Shown: piece by piece, positions 29,317 through 39,678 of the stretch | How positions within the stretch are numbered: position 1 is the stretch's first letter | How the letters are laid out: every line of letters begins with the position of its first letter | NCBI GenBank assembly: GCA_029449245.1 | Contig: JANATF010000007.1 | Location: forward strand, 1-64,000 | Length of the DNA stretch: 64,000 nt | Reading direction: 5' to 3' | Source: Mortierella alpina | Lineage: Eukaryota > Mortierellomycota > Mortierellomycetes > Mortierellales > Mortierellaceae | Notes under the pieces: model-generated | What the model saw: the letters and a program-made list of their open reading frames with translations, nothing else | What the model was told of the DNA's origin: nothing | Database searches by the model: none | Translations under genes and position numbers: made by a program

Positions 29317-32300
29317 GGTAGAGGTTTAGGTGTCCGACCCGGGATCGTATCTTGGCGGAAACGCTCGAGGAGGCCGACGTGGAAGATCGGGTGGATCTTC
29401 ATGGTACTTGGGAGATCCAGGCGGTATGAGCGAGTTCCAACCTTCTCGAGTATTTGAAAAGGGCCAACTCGTTTGTAGTCAAGTTTCTTGGCTGCCCGCT
29501 CGGTACGGAGATTTCGGGCGTCTAACCAGACTTTGTCGCCAACACTGAAATCAGGCTGAGCTATTGTTTTGGTATCAAAATGTCGGGCGTGTCTTTCATT
29601 CGCAGACTGGATGTTGAACTTCATCTCAGAATGAATGTCTAGAAGAGCCTTGATGTGGTCAGGGCAAGGGATGTTGTCCTTAGTCACCCGGGGTACGGTA
29701 ACTGAGAACTTGGGGTGGAAACCAAAGTTAGCGAAGAAAGGAGTTGTCTTCGTGGACGAGTGTTCCGTGTTGTTGTAAGTGAACTCGGCGAGCGGGAGTA
29801 AAGTGCTCCAGTTTGACTGTTGATAGTCGATATAACAGCGTAGGTACTGCTCGAGAATCGAGTTGACTCTCTCAGTCTGGCCGTCAGTCCTAGGATGGAA
29901 TGCAGTAGAGAGGTTCTGCTCGATCTGGAGAGCCTTGAAGACTGTCTTAGTGAACTTAGAAGTGAAGGTGACGCCTCTATCGGAGACGACATCGTCTGGA
30001 AGACCGTGGGCGGCGAAGACTTTTTCCAAGAAGAGCTGCACGGTACCCTCCGCGTCCACGGTATCTGTGGTAGGGGCAAAGTGAGCCATCTTCGTGAATC
30101 GATCGACGAAGACACATATCGCGGTGTAGCCCTTGGAGGCGGGCAGTTGAGTGATAAAGTCTACGGAGATCGAGGACCAGGGCCGATCAGGGATCGGCAA
30201 GGATTGCAGGAGGCCATACGGCTTGTGATTGCTTGACTTGCTACGTTGGCAAATATCGCATCCACCGACGTAATTCTTGATATATTGTCGCATGCTGGGC
30301 CAAAAGAACGTGCGAGAGACAAGATCAAATGTTTTAGTAATACCAAAGTGCCCCGCAGTGGGAGAATCGTGGCATTCTTCAAGGATCATTTTCTTGAGAT
30401 CCGGGTCGTCGGGGACACAGACCAGGCCGTCATGTAGTAGAAGGCCGTCCTGGACAGAGTAGAGGCCGTCGGGGTCTGGCGTCTCAAGGTTCTCAGCAAG
30501 GATCGCGCTGAATGTAGGGTCGTTAGGAAGTGAATGCGTAATTAATTCTTGAATGGCTGACTTCTCTGGGAGCAGCGGCAGGGCTTGTAGGGCATTCAAA
30601 AATTGAATTGGTGGCAGGAGGGTTAAGGCGGTCTTGCTTAGTGCAGCCGCACTCCCCTCCTCAGGTTTGTCTCTCCGAGACAAAGAGTCAGCCGCAGCGT
30701 TCTGCGAGCCAGGGCGGTATTTGATGACAAAATTATAGTCCGATAGGACTTCAGACCAGCGGACCTGGCGACGGCTAAGGTTGCGGGTGGTTGTAAAATA
30801 TTCCAGATTGCGGTGGTCAGTAAGGACGACTGTGGTAGAGGCTGAGAACTCAAGGTAGTGTCGCCAGTGCTTGAAGGCGCACACAATGGCTAACAGTTCT
30901 TTGTCATAGATCTGGTAATTCATTTCCGCAGGCAGGAGTTTTCTGGAGTAGAAGGCAACAGGGTGGAGGTGGTCATCGTCATCATATTGGCTGCAAACTC
31001 CTCCGAGGGCGTAGTCGGAGGCATCGACTTCGATGACACACGCTTTTGTGTGATCAAAGTGACGGAGGATCGGGCCAGACATCAAACGAGCTTTGAGTTC
31101 TTCAAAAGCGTCTTGCGCGGCTCTTGACCAAATGAACTTGGCATTCTTCTTGAGCAGAGTGGTGAGAGGGGTGGCTACTTTGGAGTAGTTCTTGACGAAG
31201 CGGCGGTAGAAGTTAGCGAGTCCGAGGAACACCTGAATGTCAAAAGCTGATTTAGGGGTAGCCCATTCTTGAATGGCGGCCACCTTGGCAGGATCCATCG
31301 AGATGCCGTTAACACCAATGATGAATCCCAGGAACGAGACCTCTTGCTTATCGAACGCACATTTCTCGAGTTTCAGACAGATGCCCGCAGCTTCTAATTT
31401 CTTGAGGACCTTTTTGACTTGTGCGGTGTGCTCGTCAAGTGATTCGGAATATATGAGAATATCGTCAAGGTAGACAACAACAAAATCATCCAAGTAGTCG
31501 CGCAGGACGTCGTTCACGAACGCTTGGAAGGTTCCTGGGGCATTCATGAGCCCGAATGGCATGACTTGATACTCAAAGTGACCGTAACGACAGCGAAACG
31601 CGGTTTTCCACTCGTCGCCTTTCGCTATTCGGAGAAGGTTGTAGGCACCACGCATGTCCAATTTGGTAAAATACTTGGCTTTTCCTAACTGGTCAAACGT
31701 TTCGGAGATCAGTGGTAAAGGGCATCGATTGGGAGTTGTGATTTTGTTAAGTCCCCGGTAATCGACACAAAGGCGAAGGGAACCGTCTTTTTTCTTGACA
31801 AAGAGAATGGGCGCTCCGGCTGGGGATTCCGAGCGGCGAATGAAACCTTTAGCCAGGTTTTCTTTGAGATATTCGTGTAGGGCCTTGAGCTCCGTCTGCG
31901 AGAGATTGTAGACAGGCCCAAAAGGTACGTTGGCGCCTTCTGCAATGGGAATACTATGGTCGTAGGGTCGGTGTGGCGGGAGTTTGTCCGCCTGAGTCTT
32001 GGAGAACACTTGAGAGTATTCAGCGTATTTTTCAGGGAGCTGGATTGTTGGTTCATCATCACTAAGAGTCGCGGTAGACAATTCTTCGACTTGAGAGATG
32101 TCCATCATGTAGCCTACACCCTGTCCCTGCTTGAGCAATTGACAGAAATTGGCGTTGCTGACCAGGGCAATATCCATGGAAGTTGGGTTTCTGACAGGGA
32201 CAGGCACAGGTGGGTAAATGATAGTAATTGGTGCAGGTTTGAGAACTAGAGGAGGGGAAGCAGAGCGTGTTTGACTGGCGAAGGGCAGGATAGAAGTAGG

Positions 32301-32783
32301 TAGTGTGGATCGAGCAAGATGTGACAAGGCAGAGAAGTTGTGATTTTGAGTGCAGGCGAGAGTCACTGTTCTCTGATCCCAGTTGATGGAGGGGCTGTGC
32401 TTTTTTAGCCAGTCCATTCCAAGGATCACAGAATAGTTACCGAGCGTGATGAGTTGAAAGGAATGTACTTCAAAATGTTCTGGGCTGGATTGCATGACAA
32501 GACGAGTGGAGTGGTGGGAAGAGTGGATGGTACCATTGGCGAGGGCAATGTTGAGTTGTTGATCGACAATGGGTAGGTGATGTACTTTGGCGAGGTTCTG
32601 ATGAATGAAGGAAATTGTAGCCCCAGAATCAATCATGGCATTGACGGGGAGGGAGGACCCCTGGAAATACAGAGTGACAGGAATGGTGATGGGAGCGGAG
32701 TCGTGGATAGGGTCGTGAACAGGAGAAACATTGAAAAGTTGGCCTAGATGGGCTTCTCCACTCTTTACTAGGCGTCGTCGTTT
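29317..32783 (-). CDS. T-outer Pol, N-terminal part, cut in the chromodomain
   Basis: The sequence and domain order are the same as in the T-inner Pol: protease, reverse transcriptase with YLDDILIYS, RNase H, H2C2 and integrase core. The frame is open from the frameshift site (32780-32786) to KPLP at 29317, where T-inner is inserted. Read through, it ends after a few LTR-encoded residues. The catalytic domains remain whole, so this copy might still make an active protein lacking only the chromodomain; that is an inference. Confidence 0.88.
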
Positions 32784-33982
32784 CCCAAATCGAACACGAA
32801 GGGGCTAGTGTTGGCAGTGGTGGCACTAGAGAGAGTGTGTTGAGCCTTGTTACCGAGTCTGGTGTTCGCGGGTTTGGTGGGACACTCCTTAACCCAGTGT
32901 CCCTCCAAACCACAGTAGCTACAGAGATCGTTATCTCTGCGTCGCTGTTTTTCTTCGGCGCTCACAGGGCGGTGCTGGGCTTGGCTGAGGTCCATGGCCA
33001 TGGACGGGGCGGCAACGGACGCGGCGGGAGCGAATGGTCGCGGGACGGAAACAGGGGTCGAGTTGCGGGCGCTATTCAAGGTTGTTGTGGAACGAACAGG
33101 TTGTCTTTGCAGAAAGTAACCATATTGGCGAGTGTCGATCTCAATAGCCAAATCAGAGAACTCATAGAACGTGCGCGGTTCCTCCTGGCGTGACATGGTT
33201 TCTTGGACCGATTCTTTGAGGCCAATCCGGTACTGGGAGATTTTGGCAGCGTCGTTCCACTCGGTATCGGCAACCAACTGGACAAACTTATTGGTGTAGT
33301 CCAACGCCGAGCCTTTTTGCTTCAAGGCGCGGAGTTGAGACTCGGCCACGATGTGGGCGTTGGTGACGCCGAAATTCTTGGTCATGACCGACCAAAACTT
33401 ATCAAGGCTGCTAATGATCGCGGGTCTTACTTCGTCATCCAGCTTAAAAGCAGGGATGTGCTTTTCCATATACTTATAGGCCGCGGTGTCCCCCAGACGG
33501 GAGATGATGAACATGATTTTAGAGGCATCCGTTGGATGCTGCGAGCTCTGAGCCAAGAAGTACAGCTCCAGCTGAGACTGGAAAGTTTTCCAGTCTTCTC
33601 TTTTACCAGTGAACTTCTCGGGGGAGTCGATCTTGGGCTTGGCCACCGACTGAGTCTTGGTGGCTTCGGCAAGGGTCTTGAGGCCCCGGAGCATATCTTT
33701 CTGGAAGGTATTGTTCTCGTTGATGGCATTCAGAGCAATGATCTGTCCTTCGATCGTTTTGAATCTTGGTTCGACCATTTTGATGAGATCCTCGACGAAA
33801 CTATGGTTGGTCTGTAAGAACTTGAGGAGGGGTCCGTACGCGGTGAGCTGGCTTTCGAGCGACTGAACGCGGTTTTTGAGATCCGCTACGACCGGGCTGG
33901 CTTGCTCGAGGAGAGTGTCCTCGATGGTTTTGACACGAGTTTGGAGGGCTTCAAAATTCTGGTTGGCGGTTTCGAGACTCAT
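32768..33982 (-). CDS. T-outer Gag
   Basis: 404 aa, the same predicted sequence as the T-inner Gag, with CSYCGLEGHWVKEC near residue 360 and the slippery GGGAAAC at 32780-32786 before the TAG. Intact. Confidence 0.92.
   Translation of the reverse strand: MSLETANQNFEALQTRVKTIEDTLLEQASPVVADLKNRVQSLESQLTAYGPLLKFLQTNHSFVEDLIKMVEPRFKTIEGQIIALNAINENNTFQKDMLRGLKTLAEATKTQSVAKPKIDSPEKFTGKREDWKTFQSQLELYFLAQSSQHPTDASKIMFIISRLGDTAAYKYMEKHIPAFKLDDEVRPAIISSLDKFWSVMTKNFGVTNAHIVAESQLRALKQKGSALDYTNKFVQLVADTEWNDAAKISQYRIGLKESVQETMSRQEEPRTFYEFSDLAIEIDTRQYGYFLQRQPVRSTTTLNSARNSTPVSVPRPFAPAASVAAPSMAMDLSQAQHRPVSAEEKQRRRDNDLCSYCGLEGHWVKECPTKPANTRLGNKAQHTLSSATTANTSPFVFDLGNDDA
32780..32786 (-). promoter_or_regulatory. 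Predicted -1 ribosomal frameshift site GGGAAAC (T-outer)
   Basis: The same zero-frame heptamer and the same overlap as in T-inner. Confidence 0.8.
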
Positions 33983-34022
33983 GGCTGGGCAGGGACGTGG
34001 GTAGAAAGGTCAAAGTTGTTTG

Positions 34023-34031
34023 ACCTAGTAA
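34023..34031 (-). promoter_or_regulatory. Predicted self-priming primer-binding site (T-outer)
   Basis: TTACTAGGT (minus strand) abuts the 5' LTR and is complementary to ACCTAGTAA of the LTR (plus-strand 34147-34155), 39 nt past the start of TATATATA (34187-34194). The overlapping inverted repeat is at 34008-34025. Confidence 0.7.
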
Positions 34032-34359
34032 TGTCGTGAATCTAGGCAGGGCAAGGACAGGATGACCTTTCACAAGGGCAGGAGGGAAGGGACAAGGGAA
34101 GTGGCAAGACAGGAGGGTTCAGGGTATGATCAAGGATGTATTCAAGTTACTAGGTAAAGAGCAACTGTACAGAGGGAACTACAGACTATATATACTAAAC
34201 ACTGAGCCCAGCGCGTAATGCCGCTTTGACCCATAGTCACCGGTCAGGACATAATTCAAGGCATTCAGTAAAAAGGGGGCGCATGTCGATAAGGCATTAA
34301 AAGGCGAAATAAGGCTTGACCTAGGATACTACGCTTATCCTAGGGCCGAGTACGCGACA
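34032..34359 (-). repeat. T-outer 5' LTR
   Basis: 328 bp, TATATATA at 34187-34194, followed by the GGATC duplication (34360-34364). Confidence 0.93.
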
Positions 34360-37300
34360 GGATCTTGAGGTGGCCTGTTGTCGATAGTGCCGATAGGAAG
34401 AGGGGGGCGAGGCTGAAGAATGTCGCGGAAGGTCCTGTCAACGGCTTCAAAGAGTTGTCGGCGAGACATTGGGGCCTCGTCCCAGATGATGATGGCGGCT
34501 TGGGCGATGGTGGTGGCCAAGTCGGTGTCAGGTTCGATTCTACAGGTAGAATGCTCATCAATCTTGATTGGGATATTAAATGATGAATGCGCAGTGCGTC
34601 CACCATGAAGAATCAGGGCGGCAATGGCTGACGAAGCGACGGCGATGGATGTTCTTCCGCGGCTGTGACAATGAGCGATGAGTGTGTTGTAGAGGAATGA
34701 CTTGCCAGTTCCTCCAGGGCCATCAACAAAGAAGAGTTTTCTTTGAGCAGCAGGGTTCTCTATGGCGGTTGTCAGGATCTCGTATGCAGCGCGCTGGCCA
34801 GCATTGAATAGTGCAGAGTTGTCTGCAGGTGGCGGTGGAGGGGCGTCCCATTCGATAAAGTGCTCGTCGATATTGTCGCCGGTATAAAGAGCATTCATGG
34901 TATCGAAAGCAGCAAGACTTGAACCCATCTCGATGAGGAGTTTGTTGATGTGTGCGAGAGCAGCGTTCCTAGCGGCCACGACATATGGGTGCAGAGGAAC
35001 GGCCTGGGCAGGAAGGGCCTCAACTTGAGGGGCATCAGCCGGGTTGACAACAACAGGAGGGGCGGCATCAGCAGGAGGGGCGGCATCAGCAGGGGGAGCC
35101 GCAGCAGGCACGTCCTCGACTGGAGCAGCATCAACTGGAGGAGCCACTTGAAACCCCTCTGGGTCAAGATTGTCTGGATTGCGCTCGTTCAGTTGCCTCA
35201 AATAATCCTCCGAGAGATGGTAAGCAAATAGGTGCCAGAGTTTCTCAGGGTCAGACGGTGTGCACTGAACCAAGATGTCGGCAAAGAGCTCTCGGATTTT
35301 TCTAGGCATCTCTGAGAGCGAAGCCTCTCTAAGACATTGTTCCCATTCCTTGTCGTCGTCAAGCAGATCGAGAGCCAAGGCAGCTTGTTTGAAAGTGTTG
35401 TGTACGACAATCAGTGCGGGATGATATGGGTGAGGGGTCGTTCGAATGGCTTTGAAAGTGGTCGCACCTTTGACCACCTTCAAAAGGAGTCGAAGACAAA
35501 AGCGCTCAGTGTCCTTGGGATGCACAAAGTACATGCGGGTGATGACATTGATGACTTTTCTCCTCCTTTTCCAGGCGCGAGTCCTGCTGTTCCAAGTGTA
35601 ATGCTTGGGAATGTCGGGATAGGTGTACTGCCGAGCGTCAGGGTCCTCTTGGTTGAGCTTGAGCCATGCCATTAGACGACTGTCGTGATTTCTGTCCACC
35701 TCGACCGCCAGATCCGAGTCGGGATTGAGAAGGATCGGCTGATGGCTTTCCAAGTGGATCTGCAGTCTCTGCACAGACGGAGAGCGGGCGGTGAGGCGAA
35801 AACTGAAGATCCTCCAAAGAGCCTCGCAGGCAGAGACGTATCTTGCATCCTGATACTCTTCAATCTCGTCAAAATCCTGGCCAGCGGTGCGAGGTCGGCG
35901 CTCTCGTAGACGTATGATAGCCGGGTGGAGCTTGACTTCTGCCTTGTCGTGGCCCTTGTACACGTACTTGAACAAATATTTGACTGCTGCAACAGAGGAG
36001 CAGACTTCCACGTTGATATGGGCATTGTACTTTGTAACCAAGTACAGGTTGTAAGGAACCACGAAGCCGTTGTGGACAGGGAGTTGTTGGCGGCCCACAC
36101 GCCGATTGACAGTGCGATGATCATCCCGTCTCTTGTACAGGGGATAGCCCTTGTTGCTGACGGACGTTTCCTCTGCAAAGGCATGAGGGAACCCTTTATC
36201 GCAGTATACACGCTTTGTGATAGGATCCTCTTTCATGCAAGGCGCGGAGGGGTTGTAATCGCCACAGGGTCCATGTATCATGCTTGTTGTCACGGTTTCA
36301 TACGCAAGGGGATGTTGAACCGGGTCAGGGATCTCGGCACATACGACCGAGTTGATATCGTCTGGGGTCTTGATCTTGCTCAGCTTGTCCAGAATGAGAA
36401 GAATGTGGACGTGAGGCAATCCTCGCTTTTGAAACTCGACGACCCAGGTGTAGCCGATGACTTTGCCCAAGATGTTTTTGAAGAGGAGGTCTTTCAAAAG
36501 TGCCTTCATCTTGATATTGAACGCGCGCACAATCAAGTCTGGCCTATCAGCAGCCTCTTGCCCGGGCATCAACTCGGCCGTAATCTCGGGCCACTTTGGG
36601 TTGCAGGTGAACGTGATGAACAAATCTGGCTTGCCGTGATCACGCACCATGGCCATGGCATCCTGGTACAGACCGGACATGTAGCGGGGGCCGCCTGTGA
36701 AGGAGCTTGGCAGGACAGTGTACTTTCCAGTTCTTCCGGCAGCCTGATCCTTGGCAATGGCATCGACAACTCCTTTGTAGTCTGCGATACGACACTCCTT
36801 TTGGTGGTCTCGAAAGTACCGCAGGCGCATGGCCTCGATTTTGGCAAACTGATCCACCACGTACTGATGGCAGAGACGACCAAACATCCAAAAGAACGAA
36901 CGCCAATCTGTCTCGCTAATAGCACGGATCTGCAATCGATACGCATAGTAGGCACGCGCTGATACACATTTGTCCCTGGGCCCTTCATCCATCCTATCCA
37001 GGTCAGCTCCATCAAGGTCAAAATCAACCCAAAAATCATCTTCGCCGTCATCCTCGTCGCCGGCAAGGAGCTCGTCGTTGTCGTTGTCGTTGTCTCCTTC
37101 CAGGTGAATGCCTTCTGCCTGCTCTTCCTCCACCTGTGCCACTCCTTCATCTGGTACTGCCTCCTCTGCAAGGTCGTCGTCTCCCGGATATGCCGGACCT
37201 ACTTCATTCTTGGCCAACATCAAATGCGTGTTGTGTGTCCAGCCATCTTCGCCTGCGGGATGCAGCAGCACATACTGCAATGGATCGTAGTTTGGATGGG

Positions 37301-38289
37301 TTTCATAGATTCTCCGCAATCCACCGCCTTTACCCTCAATCACAATGTCTCTTTTCTCGGCAGCCGTCTCATTTCCAGGAATTATAACGGCAATTTCGGT
37401 GGCAGAGGGGATATCATATTGGCGTCGCCTCGGAGCCTTCTTTTCCCTTGCCGCCTTCAAAAGGATCTTGTAGTGTTCGACTACTCCGCCTTGAGCAGCC
37501 TCTCGCTCGCGAATGGTTTTGTACAGGCCACAGAATCGATTTTTTTCCTCGAGCATGGTTTGAAGACTCAACATACACTCTGGATCAAGGCCCTCCACCG
37601 CAAGAACCTGCTCTGCATCTGGTGCGGCATCCTCAGCATCCTCACCCTGTACCGGAGCATCCACATCGACGGCATCCTCAGCAATTGGATCATAGGGATC
37701 CAAGTCATCCTCAGCAGGAACGTCCTCCTGCAACTGATTCTCCTGTTGGTTTTGTGGTTGGACTTGCTGTTGTCCATTGGCGAATCTCCGAGGCAAAAAA
37801 ACAGCAAGGCGGCGTCGCACTTGCTCGGCTGGGTCATAAAAGTAGATCTGCGCAAAAGAAGGTCTCCCTCCTTCGCGGGGCACTAACGCACCGAGTTCAT
37901 GCACCACGGACCCTTGCGCACGGAAGGTGTATACACCATTTCGCGCGCTTGCCAGGTGAGGGTCAACAGTTACTCCCATGGACGTGAACGACAACACAGA
38001 GTTATATTTTCTGATGCATTCTCTGAATACCTTTCCTATGGCTGACAGATCTCCTATTCTATTCACCAACGTTGGCTCTGGAGTGACCTCTGGCACGTTG
38101 ACGCGTCCCTCCGCGCAGCAAATAGAAAAGACAGGGCGTCTTTTAGTTCCTTTTGTTTTTTCCTGAATCCAGACCTTGGCTTTGCAATAAGGGCAGTTGA
38201 TCATGCGTGCAATTGTATGGCGGTATCCCACGATATCCGGTCCTCGTACTGATGATTCTCGGAAAGGTTGTCGGGCAAGTGGGACTGGA

Positions 38290-38790
38290 ACTGGAACAGG
38301 ACCTAGGCGAGCTCTGTCGACGGCAGCAGGGTTGGCAGGGTCAGCCTCTTGAATTGGCTGTAGCCTTGCAGGATTCATAGGGCAGTCTCTATGGGACATG
38401 CGTTGGTGTCCAGGTTGATTGCAAGAAGCGCATACTGGAACGGGAACCGGAACAGCGGCTGGGGCAGGGGGGGCATTTGCAGCGTCCTGAATGGCCTGTA
38501 GCCTCAAAGTCTCAAGGTTCATGAGGCAGTCTCTGTGTGATATCCGTTGGTGTCCAGGTTGATTGCAAGATTCGCATATGGGGATGGGAGCGAGAGCTGG
38601 CTGCAGTTCAAGCCGTTCTGGGTTCATTAGGCAGTCTCTGTGTGATCTCCGTTTGTGGCCAGGCTGATTGCAAGATTCGCAAATAGGTATGGGAGCAACA
38701 ACTGGCCGCAGTCCAAGCCTTTCCGTGTTCATAAGGCAGTCTCTGTGTGATGTCCGTTGGTGGCCAGGCTGATTGCAGAACCTACATATG
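38290..38790 (-). repeat. Zinc-knuckle coding repeat in Helitron B (4 units)
   Basis: Four units each encode C-x2-C-NQPGH-x7-C (for example CESCNQPGHQRISHRDC) followed by LMNxExLxLQ and a Pro/Ala/Val spacer. The first three start 105 bp apart. Helitron C has two units, A none, and D one intact plus one degenerate. Confidence 0.85.
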
Positions 38791-39110
38791 GTGGCAGGTA
38801 TAGGGGCTGCAGGTACAGGTGCAAGGACAGGGGTAGGAGCACGGGATGGAGCTGGAGCAAGCATCTCTTGGCGCTCCCGGTCAGCTTTACGCGCACGCAC
38901 ACGCGCCATATGGGCTTCTCTTGCAGCGTCATCGGGTATGGCGTCTAGCCTGATGAAGCATAAAAGTTAGCACTGGGTCTCAGTCAACTCACTCCTCCAA
39001 CAACCTGAATACGTGGAAAACGCAGGCAGTACGTTTTCATGTTCATCTCACAGCGCTTGTTACTGCTGCGACTGTGGCCTGGCATACCGCAAAAGGTGCA
39101 GGTCACTTCC

Positions 39111-39223
39111 CTGTCGTGGGAAGAAAATAGAAAAGAATTAGAGAATTAGATTTGGAGATGTGATGAGATCACAGAAAGTTGAATGACGGAACTGGGTTCA
39201 CGTAGCCTGTCCAAGAACCGTAC
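39111..39223 (-). other. Helitron B intron 1, splitting the start codon
   Basis: The donor GTACGG follows TTACAAT and the acceptor is CGACAG^G. Splicing creates ATG GAA GTG ACC TGC, in frame with CTFCGMPGH. Unspliced, the same AT would read ATG TAC and continue out of frame. Confidence 0.6.
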
Positions 39224-39558
39224 ATTGTAAGAGGATGATGTTCGACTAATGCTGTTCAAGAGGGAGAGGTGAGGAGAGATGAGGTCGAAGATCAGATCTC
39301 TTGCTTTGTTTTGATCCTTTCATACACGTCACACAGTAACCACCGGCGTGCACTGAAGCATTCTCTGGGGGTTGTGAGCGCTTCGCATTCAAAGATGGTG
39401 GCACTGCGCTTCGCTTCGCGCAAGAAGGCAGGGGCGGTCGCGCTATCGCGCTCCACTGCAGCCGCACGCGGCAGCAGTAGCTCGCAGGAGCTCGCTCGCT
39501 GTCACCTTCGGGCTTTGCCCTCACGTGACATGTTAGCTAACCGCTAACAGCTAACAGC

Positions 39559-39580
39559 TAATCGCCATAAATGGCGATTA
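39559..39580 (-). repeat. 5' subterminal hairpin of Helitron B
   Basis: A 10-bp stem TAATCGCCAT/ATGGCGATTA with a 2-nt spacer, 32 nt from the 5' end at 39612. Preceded by CTAACAG repeats. Confidence 0.7.
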
Positions 39581-39623
39581 ATTTTGGTCAATTCTTTTAA
39601 TAATATAGAGGACTAGAGGGCTG

Positions 39624-39643
39624 CCCGTGGACTATGCCACGGG
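39624..39643 (-). repeat. Helitron 3' terminal hairpin (copy C)
   Basis: CCCGTGG/CCACGGG stem. The loop differs by one base from copies A and B (CATAGT instead of CATAGA). Confidence 0.85.
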
Positions 39644-39678
39644 TTTGTAGTCTGATATCTGGAAGAGTGTGGTGGAAT

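Larger units (their letters stand above)
23141..34359 (-). mobile_element. LTR retrotransposon T-outer, interrupted by its own copy T-inner
   Basis: The outer LTRs are 23141-23468 (3') and 34032-34359 (5'), each 328 bp. The interior reads gag, pol, then T-inner inserted in the chromodomain, then the last 76 codons of pol and the purine tract TGGGGGGGT against the 3' LTR. Removing T-inner (5607 bp) and one GGTAG leaves 11219-5607-5 = 5607 bp, exactly the length of T-inner. The family has a chromodomain, separate gag and pol frames and a self-complementary primer site, features of the Tf1/sushi-like chromoviruses. Confidence 0.93.
22088..39225 (-). pseudogene. Helitron B Rep/helicase gene, interrupted in the helicase domain
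   Basis: Pieces on the minus strand are the AT of the start at 39225-39224, exon 1 at 39110-39033 (CTFCGMPGHSRSSNKRC), exon 2 from 38949 to 34360, then 23140 down to 22088 after the LTR pair. Exon 2 starts with a basic helix (AREAHMARVRARK) and then four CX2CX4HX7C knuckles, the first three spaced exactly 35 residues apart. It continues through the conserved RQPFRES and CPYCKAKVW segment, Rep with FITFTCNPKWPE, HVH and KYLFKYVYKG, and the helicase up to WDEAPMSRRQ and NRPPQDP. The insertion falls between this and FGGKMIIFGGDFRQ, so helicase motifs II and III are separated by 11 kb. Apart from the insertion I see no frameshift. Confidence 0.87.
22022..39612 (-). mobile_element. Helitron B, interrupted by the T-outer/T-inner pair
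   Basis: The 3' end is at 22022 (CTAG at 22022-22025, hairpin at 22033-22052). The 5' end is at 39612. T-outer is inserted at GGATC (23136-23140 and 34360-34364). Without the insert Helitron B is about 6367 bp. Its 5' side has a CACGTG block (39522-39527), a hairpin (39559-39580), a start-codon-splitting intron and four zinc knuckles in exon 2. Confidence 0.87.

Noticed and set aside
23141-34359. Possible CRISPR-like or simple tandem array because of four identical 328-bp repeats
   Set aside because: The repeats are LTRs with TG...CA ends, purine tracts, primer sites and 5-bp target duplications.
23141-34359. Assembly duplication as the explanation of T-inner inside T-outer
   Set aside because: Two different, correctly placed 5-bp duplications (GGATC, GGTAG) and the exact 5607-bp arithmetic are expected of real nested insertion. 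Long-read confirmation is still worthwhile.
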